Of a stretch of DNA of 64,000 nt, positions 18,726 to 27,604 are shown in pieces (the first letter of the stretch is position 1; every line of letters starts with the position of its first letter). Origin of the DNA: Caldilineaceae bacterium bin34 (lineage in GTDB: Bacteria > Chloroflexota > Anaerolineae > Caldilineales > Caldilineaceae); the NCBI GenBank assembly GCA_002238555.1, contig MPMO01000002.1, forward strand, positions 100,217 to 164,216. The letters are read 5' to 3'. Under the pieces are notes generated by a model, which searched no databases, was not told where the DNA came from, and was given only the letters and a program-made list of their open reading frames with translations. Both the position numbers and the translations under genes were made by a program.

Positions 18726-19277
18726 GGACAGATCGGGGGTCAGGATGACACCCACCACTTGAACGTCGTTCATTGCAACAGTCCCAAGCATTCGAGACGA
18801 CAGCGACTGCATCGAGCTCCGAGGGAGTCGGCACCTTCAAGGTGCAATACCATCAAGCCCGCACGGACCGCAACCCCAGGACCGGAGAACCAGCCAAGGT
18901 TCCTCCCTACGATGCACTGGGCGTCAAACCCTCGGGACACCTCCGCAGCCAAGTGAACCGAGGCTACGGCATGTCTGGAGGGAACCATTGGAAGCCATAG
19001 CCTGCCTGTCGGGATCACCGACCGGGAACGCCGCCGTGTCTAGGACGCCACCGCCAGCGTACTGCCGGTGCTGCTGCGCCAAGCCATGTGGCACGCACGC
19101 GGATATGGACTACCCCGGCGGCCACTGCAATCGCCAATGCCCATTAGGCTCTTGGCTATCGCGTAGGTTTCACAAGCGGTTGTAAACCCTTGTTGGACCT
19201 TCCTTACGACACCGAGTGGAACCATGCCGATAATGTTGATGTACGACTTGCCTCTCAGCCTTTAGGAGAGCGGAACC
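18726..19277. other. Intergenic spacer before DUF262 copy B
   Basis: No convincing coding frame is seen in these 552 bases. Only the last 14 bases (GGAGAGCGGAACC plus the start) match the leader of DUF262 copy A; the remainder differs from the corresponding 14946-15303 spacer. It therefore probably contains a recombination breakpoint and the promoter of copy B. Confidence 0.5.
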
Positions 19278-22232
19278 ATGGCATTTCAGACGCCGATCAC
19301 AATCAAGGAGGCGATCGACCACATTCACAACAACCGTTTCCTGCTCCCAGCTTTTCGACGGGAGTTCATATGGCGACCGCATCAGATCGAGCGGCTCTTC
19401 GACAGCCTCATGCGCGGCTATCCGCTCGGATCCTTTCTGTTCTGGCGCGTCGATCCCGAAACTGCCAAGAATCACAGCTTCTGCCAGTTCATCACCAACT
19501 ACAATCAACGGAAGCCCCACAATCCCATCCACGGGACACCTTCCACCGTACCCGGCTTGAAGGCGGTATTGGACGGTCAACAGCGTCTGACTGCTCTCAA
19601 CATCGGGCTCAGAGGGAGGGGCCTGGCTCGCAAGTTGCCCCACCGGTGGTGGAACAACCCAAGAGTCTTCCCAGAACCACGGCTCTACCTCAATCTCCTC
19701 GCGCCCCGGATGGAGAACGAAGAGGGCCTCTCGTACAAGTTCAGCTTTCTCTCGGAGAAGGAGGCCCAAAATCGGAACTGCCGGAACGACCAGGAACACT
19801 GGTACCGCGTGGGAGACATCCTCGACATTGAGGTGGCTGAGGACCTGATCGACTTTGTCCATGACCTACAGCTCGCGGGTACAAAGGGGCCTCAGAAGAT
19901 ACTCTACCGGCTTCACCGCGTCGTGCATAACGACGGCATCATCTTGGCCTATGAAGAGGCGAACCAGGATCCGGAACGGGTGCTCAACATCTTCGTTCGT
20001 ACCAACAGCGGTGGCACGCCGCTCTCCTACTCGGACATGCTCCTCAGCACGGCAGTAGTCCAATGGGACAAGGTCGACGCGCGGAAGGAGATCCACTCTC
20101 TGGTTGACGAGATCAACAACATTGGCAGAGGCTTCTCGTTCAACCGCGACTTCGTGCTCAAGGCCTGCCTGATGCTCGGCGACAGCAACAGCGTCCGATT
20201 CAAGGTCGAGAACTTCGGAAAGCCGCAGATCGGTACCCTGCAGGATCAATGGGATCGCATCAGAAGCACGATCACGGAAACAGTGGAACTCGCCTCCTCG
20301 TTTGGCTACTTCGGACAGAGCCTGGCATCGGCAGACGCTCTGTTGCCGATCGCCTACTTTCTCCACCACTGTCAGCCGGCGTTGGATACCAAGGACCGTA
20401 AGGCTATTCGTGACTGGTTGATTCGCTCGCTGCTGAAGCGCGGGATCTGGAGTAGCGGCGTCGATAACCTACTGGTGGTAATCCGCAGAGCGATCCGGGA
20501 GAGTTCCTGCCACGAAGGCTTCCCGGCTGGCGCGCTCGAGAAAGCGATGCCGTCCGGCAAAAGCCTGACCTTCGACGACGAGGAGCTCCAGGATTTGGCC
20601 GACGCCGAGTACGGTGGAAGGGCCTACAGCCTCCTGTTCCTTCTGTACGATTTCGTCGACGTAACCACGAACCACTTCCACATCGACCATGTCTTTCCGC
20701 GCGCGCTGATGACCCCGGCGCGCTTGAAGCAGGCTGGCATCAGCGAGGAACAGATCCCCGAATACCTCGCTCGGGTGAACCGCCTAGCCAACCTCCAGCT
20801 CCTCGAGGGATCGACAAACACGAGTAAGGGTGCCAAGCTACCTGCCGACTGGCTAAGCGCACGGTACCCCGACGAAGAAGAAAGGCGGCATCATTGCCAC
20901 CTACACGATCTGGGTGAGGTTCCGACTGAAATCGAGGGATTCTTGGACTTCTACGAGGCGCGCCGAAGCCGTATCCTGGAGAAGTTGCGCCACCTACTCG
21001 CGTCCGACAGCCCGGGGACCCGAGGCCACCGCCACAGGAAGCAAGACATGCGAGATGCACCAACCATTACCGCAGTTCAACTGTCCAGATACCGTATCCC
21101 GTTCCCCAACGTCGGCCGGGATCACGGATTCGCCATGGGGCACTTCTACGAACCGGGCAGCACCGGCCACCGGATGGTGCTGGGAGTGCGCATCCATACC
21201 GACATCGGCGTCACCGGCGAGTACATGAGCATTGCGCCGGCCACGTTCGAGCAGGCCCTGATGTTTGTGGAGTACCTGATCGGCAAGCCGGCCCTGCAGC
21301 GCGAGCGGTTCTACGGCCAAGCCAAGTCGCTGTTGCGCAAGAACGACCGCATGGGCATGGGACCAATCGACATTGCCCTGTGGGATCTGGCGGGCAAGTT
21401 CCACGACGCCCCCGTCTACCAGTTGTTGGGCGGCTACCGGGAAAGGCTGCCCTGCTACGCCAGCACCTACCATGCCGATCGCCAACCCGACGGCCTGAGC
21501 AGCCCGGAGGCCTTTGCCGACTTCGCCGAGCAGTGCCTCGAACTGGGCTACAAGGGCTTCAAGATCCACCCCTGGGGTGATCCCGACATCGACCGCGAAA
21601 TCGCAACGGTCAAGGCCGTGGGGCGTCGCGTGGGCGGCCGCATGGCTTTGATGCTGGATCCCTGCTGCGTCTACGACACGTTCGCCGATACACTCGCCGT
21701 GGGGCGGGCCTGCGACGAGGAAGGGTTCTACTGGTACGAGGATCCGATGCGGGACGGCGGGGTGTCCCTGCACGCCCACCGGAAGCTGCGGACCATGATC
21801 AAGACACCCCTGTTGCAGGGCGAACACATCCATCTGGTGGAGGCCCACGCCGACATGGCGGCCGCCGACGCCACGGACTTCTGGCGGGCCGACCCGGAAT
21901 ACGACGGCGGCATCACCGGAGTCATGAAGATCGCCCACGCTGCGGAAGGCTACGGCATGGACGTGGAACTGCACATTGCGGGACCGGCACAGCGGCACTG
22001 CATGGCGGCCATGCGCAACTCCAACTTCTACGAAATGGGGTTGGTGCACCCCAAGCTGACCAACATTGCCTGTCCGCCGGTCTATGCCTGCAACTACGAG
22101 GACGAACTCGAGACCATCGATGCCGACGGCTGCGTCCCGGTGCCGCAGGGACCGGGACTCGGTGTGACCTACGATTGGACCGGGGTCCAGCAGTGGCTGG
22201 TGCACGAGGAACTGATCGACACCGCAGCCTGA
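19278..22232 (+). CDS. DUF262/HNH protein copy B, reading in frame into an enolase-family enzyme
   Basis: A single open frame of 984 codons. Residues 1 to about 580 are a close paralogue of DUF262 copy A, with LLPAFRREFIWRPHQIERLF, LDGQQRLTAL, FVRTNSGGTPLSYSDM and the HNH motif FHIDHVFPRAL. The copy A stop is missing because the 3' end was joined to the leader of the enolase gene; nine linker codons connect the two. Residues 591-984 form a complete enolase-superfamily enzyme that has its own ATG and ribosome site. Whether a fusion protein is made, or the read-through is an accident, cannot be told from sequence. GGAG precedes the ATG. Confidence 0.8.
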   Translation: MAFQTPITIKEAIDHIHNNRFLLPAFRREFIWRPHQIERLFDSLMRGYPLGSFLFWRVDPETAKNHSFCQFITNYNQRKPHNPIHGTPSTVPGLKAVLDGQQRLTALNIGLRGRGLARKLPHRWWNNPRVFPEPRLYLNLLAPRMENEEGLSYKFSFLSEKEAQNRNCRNDQEHWYRVGDILDIEVAEDLIDFVHDLQLAGTKGPQKILYRLHRVVHNDGIILAYEEANQDPERVLNIFVRTNSGGTPLSYSDMLLSTAVVQWDKVDARKEIHSLVDEINNIGRGFSFNRDFVLKACLMLGDSNSVRFKVENFGKPQIGTLQDQWDRIRSTITETVELASSFGYFGQSLASADALLPIAYFLHHCQPALDTKDRKAIRDWLIRSLLKRGIWSSGVDNLLVVIRRAIRESSCHEGFPAGALEKAMPSGKSLTFDDEELQDLADAEYGGRAYSLLFLLYDFVDVTTNHFHIDHVFPRALMTPARLKQAGISEEQIPEYLARVNRLANLQLLEGSTNTSKGAKLPADWLSARYPDEEERRHHCHLHDLGEVPTEIEGFLDFYEARRSRILEKLRHLLASDSPGTRGHRHRKQDMRDAPTITAVQLSRYRIPFPNVGRDHGFAMGHFYEPGSTGHRMVLGVRIHTDIGVTGEYMSIAPATFEQALMFVEYLIGKPALQRERFYGQAKSLLRKNDRMGMGPIDIALWDLAGKFHDAPVYQLLGGYRERLPCYASTYHADRQPDGLSSPEAFADFAEQCLELGYKGFKIHPWGDPDIDREIATVKAVGRRVGGRMALMLDPCCVYDTFADTLAVGRACDEEGFYWYEDPMRDGGVSLHAHRKLRTMIKTPLLQGEHIHLVEAHADMAAADATDFWRADPEYDGGITGVMKIAHAAEGYGMDVELHIAGPAQRHCMAAMRNSNFYEMGLVHPKLTNIACPPVYACNYEDELETIDADGCVPVPQGPGLGVTYDWTGVQQWLVHEELIDTAA
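21048..22232 (+). CDS. Mandelate racemase/muconate lactonizing enzyme family (enolase superfamily)
   Basis: The 394-residue enzyme begins at an internal ATG with AGGA 8-9 bases upstream. Catalytic landmarks of the mandelate racemase subgroup are visible: the KxK-type YKGFKIHPWGD, metal ligands in MLDPCC, YWYEDPM and LLQGEHIH, and the Asp-His dyad region RADPEYDGGIT and ELHIAGP. Such enzymes dehydrate or racemise acid sugars. The remnant at 14905 shows it once directly followed the MDR gene. It may now depend on DUF262 copy B for transcription. Substrate unknown. Confidence 0.88.
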   Translation: MRDAPTITAVQLSRYRIPFPNVGRDHGFAMGHFYEPGSTGHRMVLGVRIHTDIGVTGEYMSIAPATFEQALMFVEYLIGKPALQRERFYGQAKSLLRKNDRMGMGPIDIALWDLAGKFHDAPVYQLLGGYRERLPCYASTYHADRQPDGLSSPEAFADFAEQCLELGYKGFKIHPWGDPDIDREIATVKAVGRRVGGRMALMLDPCCVYDTFADTLAVGRACDEEGFYWYEDPMRDGGVSLHAHRKLRTMIKTPLLQGEHIHLVEAHADMAAADATDFWRADPEYDGGITGVMKIAHAAEGYGMDVELHIAGPAQRHCMAAMRNSNFYEMGLVHPKLTNIACPPVYACNYEDELETIDADGCVPVPQGPGLGVTYDWTGVQQWLVHEELIDTAA

Positions 22233-22273
22233 GTCCAATCGTTCCGCGATGGGACAGCCAGGACGAACCGCCT

Positions 22274-22411
22274 AGTAGTGCAACGAAGCTTTGGAATGTT
22301 AGAAGCACAGTGTTGGGATGCCCTCATCATACACTTCGCTATGCCCTTCGCCGCCTACCATCGGTACTGTGAGCAGCTGTTCCAACGCTATGAAGGTTCG
22401 TTGCACTACTG
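22274..22411 (+). repeat. MITE-like repeat, left copy
   Basis: A 138-base non-coding element bounded by perfect 14-base inverted repeats AGTAGTGCAACGAA and TTCGTTGCACTACT. A second copy in the same orientation lies at 24685-24813, sharing internal segments such as CAGTGTTGGGAT and TTCCAACG-TATGAAGGTTCG. The two flank the third DUF262 gene. The rest of 22233-22607 shows no gene. Confidence 0.75.
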
Positions 22412-22607
22412 GCGGTGTATGCGGGGGCTCAGGGAATGACAGCGGGACAGGCCATAGTGCAGGTTTCGGTGACAAAAAGGGAGTCGGGACAACCTACGCC
22501 AACGAGATCGGCATAGTGCCCACCGGATAAGCGAAGCACCTCACGTAGAGCTTGATCGAGTAACATGATCGTTTGAGAAAGGACTAGACCGACGAGGAAC
22601 CGGAGTG

Positions 22608-24461
22608 ATGTACGACGGACAACCACCATTCACGACCAACCCCATTTTGCTGAAAAACCTCTTGGCACAAGTGGAACAAGGAGCACTCCAGCTCCCAGAC
22701 TTCCAGCGCGGTTGGGTATGGGATGATGTCCGGATCAAGGGGTTGATCGCGAGCATCTCGCAAGGCTTCCCCGTCGGTGCCGTGATGACATTAGCCGCCA
22801 ACGGACACGTGGCGTTTAGCCCGCGACCGATTGAGGGAGCAGAGGAGACGGCGAATGGGAAGGCACCGACAGAATATCTGTTGGACGGGCAGCAACGGTT
22901 GACATCGTTGTACCAAGCACTGCTGCACCCGGGACCGGTGGCAACACAAACCGTCCATGGACGGTCGATCCAACAACGCTACTACATTGACATGCGGCTA
23001 GCTCTGCGACCAGACGTAGAGCGTGAGGACGCGATCATCAGCGTGCCGAAGGACGGAAAGTTACGTGGTGCATTCGGGCGCGGAATCCTGCTGGATCTCA
23101 GCACATCAGAGCGCGAACGAGAGCAGCACATGATGCCGACGGAGCGGCTGTGCAGCGAAGACATGTGGATCATCGAGTACATCCAGCATTGGGAGGGGCG
23201 CAACGACCATCCGGACGGGAGCGCGGCGGACCTCGTGATGCGGTTCAAGAAAGAAATCATGGGGCAATTCGCTGAGTACCAGCTCCCGGTGATCGGACTC
23301 GCCGCGGGAACTCCCCCTGAGGCCGTCTGTACAGTGTTCGAGAAGGTGAACACAGGTGGCGTGACCCTTACAACGTTTGAGTTGGTCACAGCAATGTTTG
23401 CCGGACACGGGTTCAAACTCCGTGAGGACTGGGAACCACGGCGCCGACAACTGCGCCAGCAATACGATGTGCTGCGGTGGGTCGGAGGAGTACACTTCTT
23501 GCAGACAGTGACGCTACTCGCGACTCAGGATGTGAAACGCAAGGCCTTGGCAGCAGGTGTCTCACCAGACCAGGTTCCAGGTGTCAAGTGCAAAAAACAC
23601 GATGTGCTTCACCTCTCCGTCGACGAATATGAACAATGGGCAGACCTTGTCCAGATTGGCTACGAAGAGGCGGCTAAGTTCCTTCATCGGCAATTCATCT
23701 TCACTCGCAGCAACGTACCGTACAACACGCAGCTTGTACCACTCGCAGCGCTCTTTGTTGAGCTAAGCGATCGGGACTTGCATAGCGCGACCGCCAGAGC
23801 GCGATTGGAGCAGTGGTACTGGTGCGGTGTACTCGGCGAGGGTTATAGCACCAGTACAGAGACACAATATGCGCTGGATCTGGAGGAGGTTGCCAAATTT
23901 GTACGGACGGGAGAGGTACCGAGAATCGTCCGTGAAGCAACTTTCAATCCGAGGCGTCTAATCAGCATGACCACACGCAACAGCGCTGCATACAAAGGCA
24001 TGTATGCCCTCCAAATGAAGCGCGGAGGCCGGGACTGGATGACCGGGGAAACGCTGACGCAGATGACTTTGGAAAACGAAAACGTAGACATCCACCATGT
24101 GTTTCCTATTAACTACTGCGAAAAGAGAGATCCTCCCATCCCGCCCCGGCTGTACCAATCCGTTGTCAACAAGGCTCCCATTGATGCCAAGACAAATCGA
24201 AGCATCGGGGGGCGGGCACCAGCAAGCTACCTGCAGAACCTTCAAGAGCAAAGCGGGGTGCATTTGGAAGACATCCTAGCAAGCTACGGGATCAACATGG
24301 TAGCGCTGAAAGAAAATCAGTTTGGCGAGTTCTTTGTCCAAAGGGGACAGCAAATGTTGGCATGGATCGGGGAAGCCATGGGCAAGGAAGTGGACCTCAA
24401 TGCCAAACCGCTGAGAGACGCTGTGAAAGGGTTGAAAGACCCCATCGGAGAGAGTTCCTGA
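22608..24461 (+). CDS. DUF262/DUF1524-type protein, third and divergent paralogue
   Basis: Protein of 617 residues. The N-terminal DUF262 domain shows LPDFQRGWVWDDVRIKGLI, LLDGQQRLTSLYQ and FEKVNTGGVTLTTFEL. The C-terminal HNH/DUF1524-like region reads NVDIHHVFPINYC followed by NKAPIDAKTNRSIGG. It is only distantly related to copies A and B. Its codon use looks less GC-rich than its neighbours, which fits horizontal acquisition. The ATG at 22608 is preferred over GTG 22605; GAGG lies about 10 bases upstream. GmrSD-type anti-phage restriction is the most likely role, by family knowledge. Confidence 0.86.
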   Translation: MYDGQPPFTTNPILLKNLLAQVEQGALQLPDFQRGWVWDDVRIKGLIASISQGFPVGAVMTLAANGHVAFSPRPIEGAEETANGKAPTEYLLDGQQRLTSLYQALLHPGPVATQTVHGRSIQQRYYIDMRLALRPDVEREDAIISVPKDGKLRGAFGRGILLDLSTSEREREQHMMPTERLCSEDMWIIEYIQHWEGRNDHPDGSAADLVMRFKKEIMGQFAEYQLPVIGLAAGTPPEAVCTVFEKVNTGGVTLTTFELVTAMFAGHGFKLREDWEPRRRQLRQQYDVLRWVGGVHFLQTVTLLATQDVKRKALAAGVSPDQVPGVKCKKHDVLHLSVDEYEQWADLVQIGYEEAAKFLHRQFIFTRSNVPYNTQLVPLAALFVELSDRDLHSATARARLEQWYWCGVLGEGYSTSTETQYALDLEEVAKFVRTGEVPRIVREATFNPRRLISMTTRNSAAYKGMYALQMKRGGRDWMTGETLTQMTLENENVDIHHVFPINYCEKRDPPIPPRLYQSVVNKAPIDAKTNRSIGGRAPASYLQNLQEQSGVHLEDILASYGINMVALKENQFGEFFVQRGQQMLAWIGEAMGKEVDLNAKPLRDAVKGLKDPIGESS

Positions 24462-24684
24462 GTACCGGGGCAAGGTACTTGTCAGCGCGTCCGCTATGCT
24501 GGCACAGTCAAATATATACTAATCCAGTGTGATATTAACACTTTACACCGTCATCTGTCCGATGAGAGTCTCCTGTAATCCGCAGGACGGCGGTTGCCTT
24601 GGCGACCAACACTGGATCTAGCTGCCTCTGGAGCCATGGCCCGATGATTAACCAATGGTATCTCAGGCATACTGGATTGGTATT

Positions 24685-24813
24685 AGTCGTGTAACGAAGC
24701 TTTGAGCAGTGGGAATACAGTGTTGGGATTCCCTCATCGTACACTTTGCCATGTTCCTCGCCGCTGATACTGTGAGCGGCTATTCCAACGATATGAAGGT
24801 TCGTTGCACCACT
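24685..24813 (+). repeat. MITE-like repeat, right copy
   Basis: A 129-base element with imperfect terminal inverted repeats (AGTCGTGTAACGAA / TTCGTTGCACCACT). It is related to the copy at 22274-22411 and in the same orientation. It lies immediately upstream of the MDR gene at 24850 and downstream of the DUF262 gene, so it may affect expression of the former. The rest of 24462-24849 is non-coding. Confidence 0.72.
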
Positions 24814-24849
24814 AGGCAGACGGCATCAGCCGCCCGAAGGAGAATCCCC

Positions 24850-25824
24850 ATGACCAACACAATGCAGGCCATCCAAATCACGGGACCCGGCGAAGCGGCC
24901 CTCATTGAGACGCTGATGCCCACCCCGGAGGCGGGAGAAGTCCTGGTCAGGGTGGAGGCAGTCAACACCTGTCCGCAGTGGGACCTGCACATCCTGGGCA
25001 ACGAACCGATGTTTCCCGGCAGCACCATCGAGTACCCGTATCCGATCGGCCAGCCCGGCCATGAAATGGCCGGCGTGGTCGCGGCCACCGGTCTTGGTGT
25101 CGAGGGGTTCGAAGTCGGCCGCAAGGTGGCCGCGTGGCGTGATCCGGGCAAGGTTCGCCAAGGGTGCTATGCCCAGTACGTGCCGTTCGAAGCAACCAAC
25201 CTGATTGCACTCCCGGACGAACTCGAACCGCACGAGTGCGCATCCCTGGAACTGGCAATGTGCGTCCAGGCTTCGTTCGACCAACTGAATGGGTTTGGCG
25301 CGGTAGAGGATTGCCGCGTAATCATCTGCGGCCTGGGACCGGCGGGCCTGATTGCCGTCCAGTTGGCCCAAGTGCACGGTGCCTCCGATGTCATGGCACT
25401 CGATCCGTTGCCGGCCCGCCGCGAATTGGCTGCGCACCTGGGTATATCAAAGGTGTTTGCCCCGGATGATCCAGAAGTACTGGGCATGCTCAACCAGGGA
25501 GACTTCTGGACCACCGGCATCGATTGCACAGGCCTCGCACCGGCCCTGCAGCATCTGATGGCGCTGTGCTCGAGGTATGTCCACGTGTTCGGGGTCCTGC
25601 GGGATCCCGTCCAGTTCGGCCTGCCCGAATACCGCAAGGGACTGGCCCTGATCGGCTACGACCGGCACACCAGGGAGGCAGCGGAAACTGCCTTGTCATT
25701 CGTGGCGGACGGCCGACTGGACCTGAAGCCGCTGGCAACCCACCAATTGCCTTTGGAGGACTACCTGGAAGGGATTGACCTGTTGCGATCACGGCAGGCG
25801 ATCAAGGTTCAGTTTCTGCCCTGA
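24850..25824 (+). CDS. MDR-superfamily zinc-type alcohol dehydrogenase
   Basis: Protein of 324 residues with the GroES-like N-terminal domain (VNTCPQWDLHILG and GQPGHEMAGVVAATG with the catalytic-zinc HE pair) and a Rossmann domain (VIICGLGPAGLIAVQLA). AAGGAG lies 7 bases before the ATG. It probably oxidises an alcohol or sorbitol/threonine-like substrate. Its 3' end (about 25670-25824) has been copied twice downstream with the Uma2 genes. Confidence 0.87.
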   Translation: MTNTMQAIQITGPGEAALIETLMPTPEAGEVLVRVEAVNTCPQWDLHILGNEPMFPGSTIEYPYPIGQPGHEMAGVVAATGLGVEGFEVGRKVAAWRDPGKVRQGCYAQYVPFEATNLIALPDELEPHECASLELAMCVQASFDQLNGFGAVEDCRVIICGLGPAGLIAVQLAQVHGASDVMALDPLPARRELAAHLGISKVFAPDDPEVLGMLNQGDFWTTGIDCTGLAPALQHLMALCSRYVHVFGVLRDPVQFGLPEYRKGLALIGYDRHTREAAETALSFVADGRLDLKPLATHQLPLEDYLEGIDLLRSRQAIKVQFLP

Positions 25825-25980
25825 GCAACGATTTGCGCCGGGATAGGTCCTGTCCGATAGCCCTGGCCGCAATGCCGATCGAGAAGTCATGCACATTCGA
25901 TACGGATAAACTGGACCCTCCAATGCGATGTTCGTTAGCGGGCCGTGGGTCCAGCATCCTTGCACCTGACGTTCGACGCG

Positions 25981-25999
25981 CCGGTACACTTGCTACACT
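25981..25999 (+). promoter_or_regulatory. Putative promoter of Uma2 gene 1 (dyad arm lost)
   Basis: The sequence CCGGTACACTTGCTACACTG matches the 3' part of the dyad and TACACT box found before the other three Uma2 genes; TACACT (25994-25999) fits a -10 element. Alignment with unit 4 indicates that the segment between the two dyad arms was deleted here, leaving a single arm. Confidence 0.4.
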
Positions 26000-26044
26000 G
26001 TGCTTGGCGGGCCGTCGTTCCGCGGATGGTGGTTGTTGCACAAC

Positions 26045-27091
26045 ATGAACACAAATCCGAAAGCCAAAGTGCCCGCGCGGGGCTACGGGCTCGTTACCAA
26101 AGTCAAGCCCGGCTCCGCACCCCTGTCCCCCGCGGTGGCGCCCAACGGTGGCACAGCCACCGACGCCTGGTGGGCCCACATCAAGGACCTGCCCCACTAC
26201 GACCCCGACTATCCCTACGACCCCAACCACATCTACGGGCCCGACGGCACCGACGACGATGCCTACGGCAAGGACGGGGTCCACTTCATGGCCGGTGGAG
26301 CCCATGGGTTCAGCATCGACAGCAGCGTGAACGAGGCGCGGCGCCTGCTGGGCTTGGATCGCGTGTTCAAGGACAGATGCCTGAAGCTGCCCGATCTGGG
26401 CGTGCCCCGGACCAACCGCTATGCCAAAAGCGGACAGGTCATGCCGGACGTGTTCATCCAGAAGCATCCCCGTCCCGGCGACAACCAACACGAAATCGCC
26501 TACGACCCTGACAACCCCATCCTGTTCGTGCTGGAAGTGCTGTCTCGGTCCACCTTCCATTACGATCTTGGTCCCAAGGTGGAGATCTACCGGGCCATGG
26601 GCGTGCGGGAGTACTGGCGCTACGACCCGGAGTGGGTGTACCGCACGGATGACGAATCCCGGCTGTGGGGTCTGTGGCTGTCGCCCGACGGGGAATACGA
26701 GGACATCGAACCGCTCCGCTGCGAGGACGGGCATCCCGTCTACCGCAGCGACACGCTGGGCGAGTTCCGGATGCTGGACGAGGGCGGGGACATCCACACC
26801 CTCCAGACCTGGGACGCGCCGCGCGGTGTCTGGCTGGATCCCATGCGAGCCAAGGACGTGGCTGCCGACGAGGCAATACAAGAAACTGCTGCACGAACCC
26901 AAACAGCAAACCTCTTAGCCCTGCTCAGACAGCATGCAGCACAAGGCGCATTGGCACCCGACGTGCCGGACACCTTGGTCACAGCCTGGCAGAAGGCCCG
27001 GTGGGTACCCGACTTCGACGAGGCCCTGCGGGTAACCAGTGGTGAGCGGGACTGGTCAACCCTCCTGCCGCCCGAAGACCGCGGGACCTGA
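26045..27091 (+). CDS. Uma2-family (DUF820) endonuclease-like protein 1
   Basis: Protein of 348 residues. The PD-(D/E)XK core of the Uma2 family is clear: PDVFIQ, then ILFVLEVLSRSTFHYDLGPK and VEIYRAMGVREYWRYDP, supplying the Asp, Glu and Lys positions. The N-terminal extension with HYDPDYPYDPNHIYGPDG and the C-terminal Gln-rich helix are shared with three tandem paralogues. Uma2 proteins are abundant in cyanobacteria and Chloroflexota and have no firmly known role. The ATG lies 15 codons into the open frame and matches the start conserved in the paralogues. Confidence 0.86.
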   Translation: MNTNPKAKVPARGYGLVTKVKPGSAPLSPAVAPNGGTATDAWWAHIKDLPHYDPDYPYDPNHIYGPDGTDDDAYGKDGVHFMAGGAHGFSIDSSVNEARRLLGLDRVFKDRCLKLPDLGVPRTNRYAKSGQVMPDVFIQKHPRPGDNQHEIAYDPDNPILFVLEVLSRSTFHYDLGPKVEIYRAMGVREYWRYDPEWVYRTDDESRLWGLWLSPDGEYEDIEPLRCEDGHPVYRSDTLGEFRMLDEGGDIHTLQTWDAPRGVWLDPMRAKDVAADEAIQETAARTQTANLLALLRQHAAQGALAPDVPDTLVTAWQKARWVPDFDEALRVTSGERDWSTLLPPEDRGT

Positions 27092-27171
27092 TCCGGCCGA
27101 CACCACCGGTGGGTGCCGCGCCACAGCAACAGTCCCGTCTTTTTCCCGACACCTGACATGGCGAAGGCCCC

Positions 27172-27345
27172 AGGTCAGGGAGGCGACGGAAACGGCCTTG
27201 TCGCTCATGGCGAAAGGCTGACTGGACCTGAAGCCACCGGCAACCCACAGATTGCCGATGGACGACTACTGGAAGGGATTGGCCTGCCGGGAGCCCGACA
27301 GGCGGATCAAGGTTCAGTTTCTGCCCTGAGCAACGACTTGCGCCG
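27172..27345 (+). repeat. Duplicated 3' tail of the MDR gene, copy 2
   Basis: This stretch aligns with about 25670-25850, including the C-terminal codons KVQFLP (AAGGTTCAGTTTCTGCCC TGA). It carries frame-breaking changes such as TGACTGG for CGACTGG, so it is not coding. It is the left end of Uma2 duplication unit 2. The remaining 27092-27604 holds only the leader and promoter region of Uma2 gene 2. Confidence 0.8.
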
Positions 27346-27505
27346 AGATAGGCCCTGTCTGGCGTCCCCGGCCTCGAGGCCGATTGAGAAGTCGCATGCT
27401 CGGCATGGCTTGACCGGATCTTCCAATACGATGTTCGTCAGCGGGCCGTGGGTCCAGCCCCGCTGGCTGTCGCAAACACGCATCCTTGCTCCGGGCTCCG
27501 ACGCA

Positions 27506-27559
27506 CCGGTACACCACAAGTCACCGGGTCACCGAGTGTACCGGCGCGCTTGCTACACT
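27506..27559 (+). promoter_or_regulatory. Dyad operator plus -10-like box before Uma2 gene 2
   Basis: A 9-base perfect inverted repeat CCGGTACAC (27506-27514) and GTGTACCGG (27536-27544) is followed after 9 bases by TACACT (27554-27559). The same arrangement occurs before Uma2 genes 3 and 4. The arms could bind a dimeric regulator overlapping the -35 region. Confidence 0.5.
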
Positions 27560-27604
27560 GTGCTTGGTGGACCGTCGTTCCGCGAATGGTGGTGGTTGCA
27601 CGAC

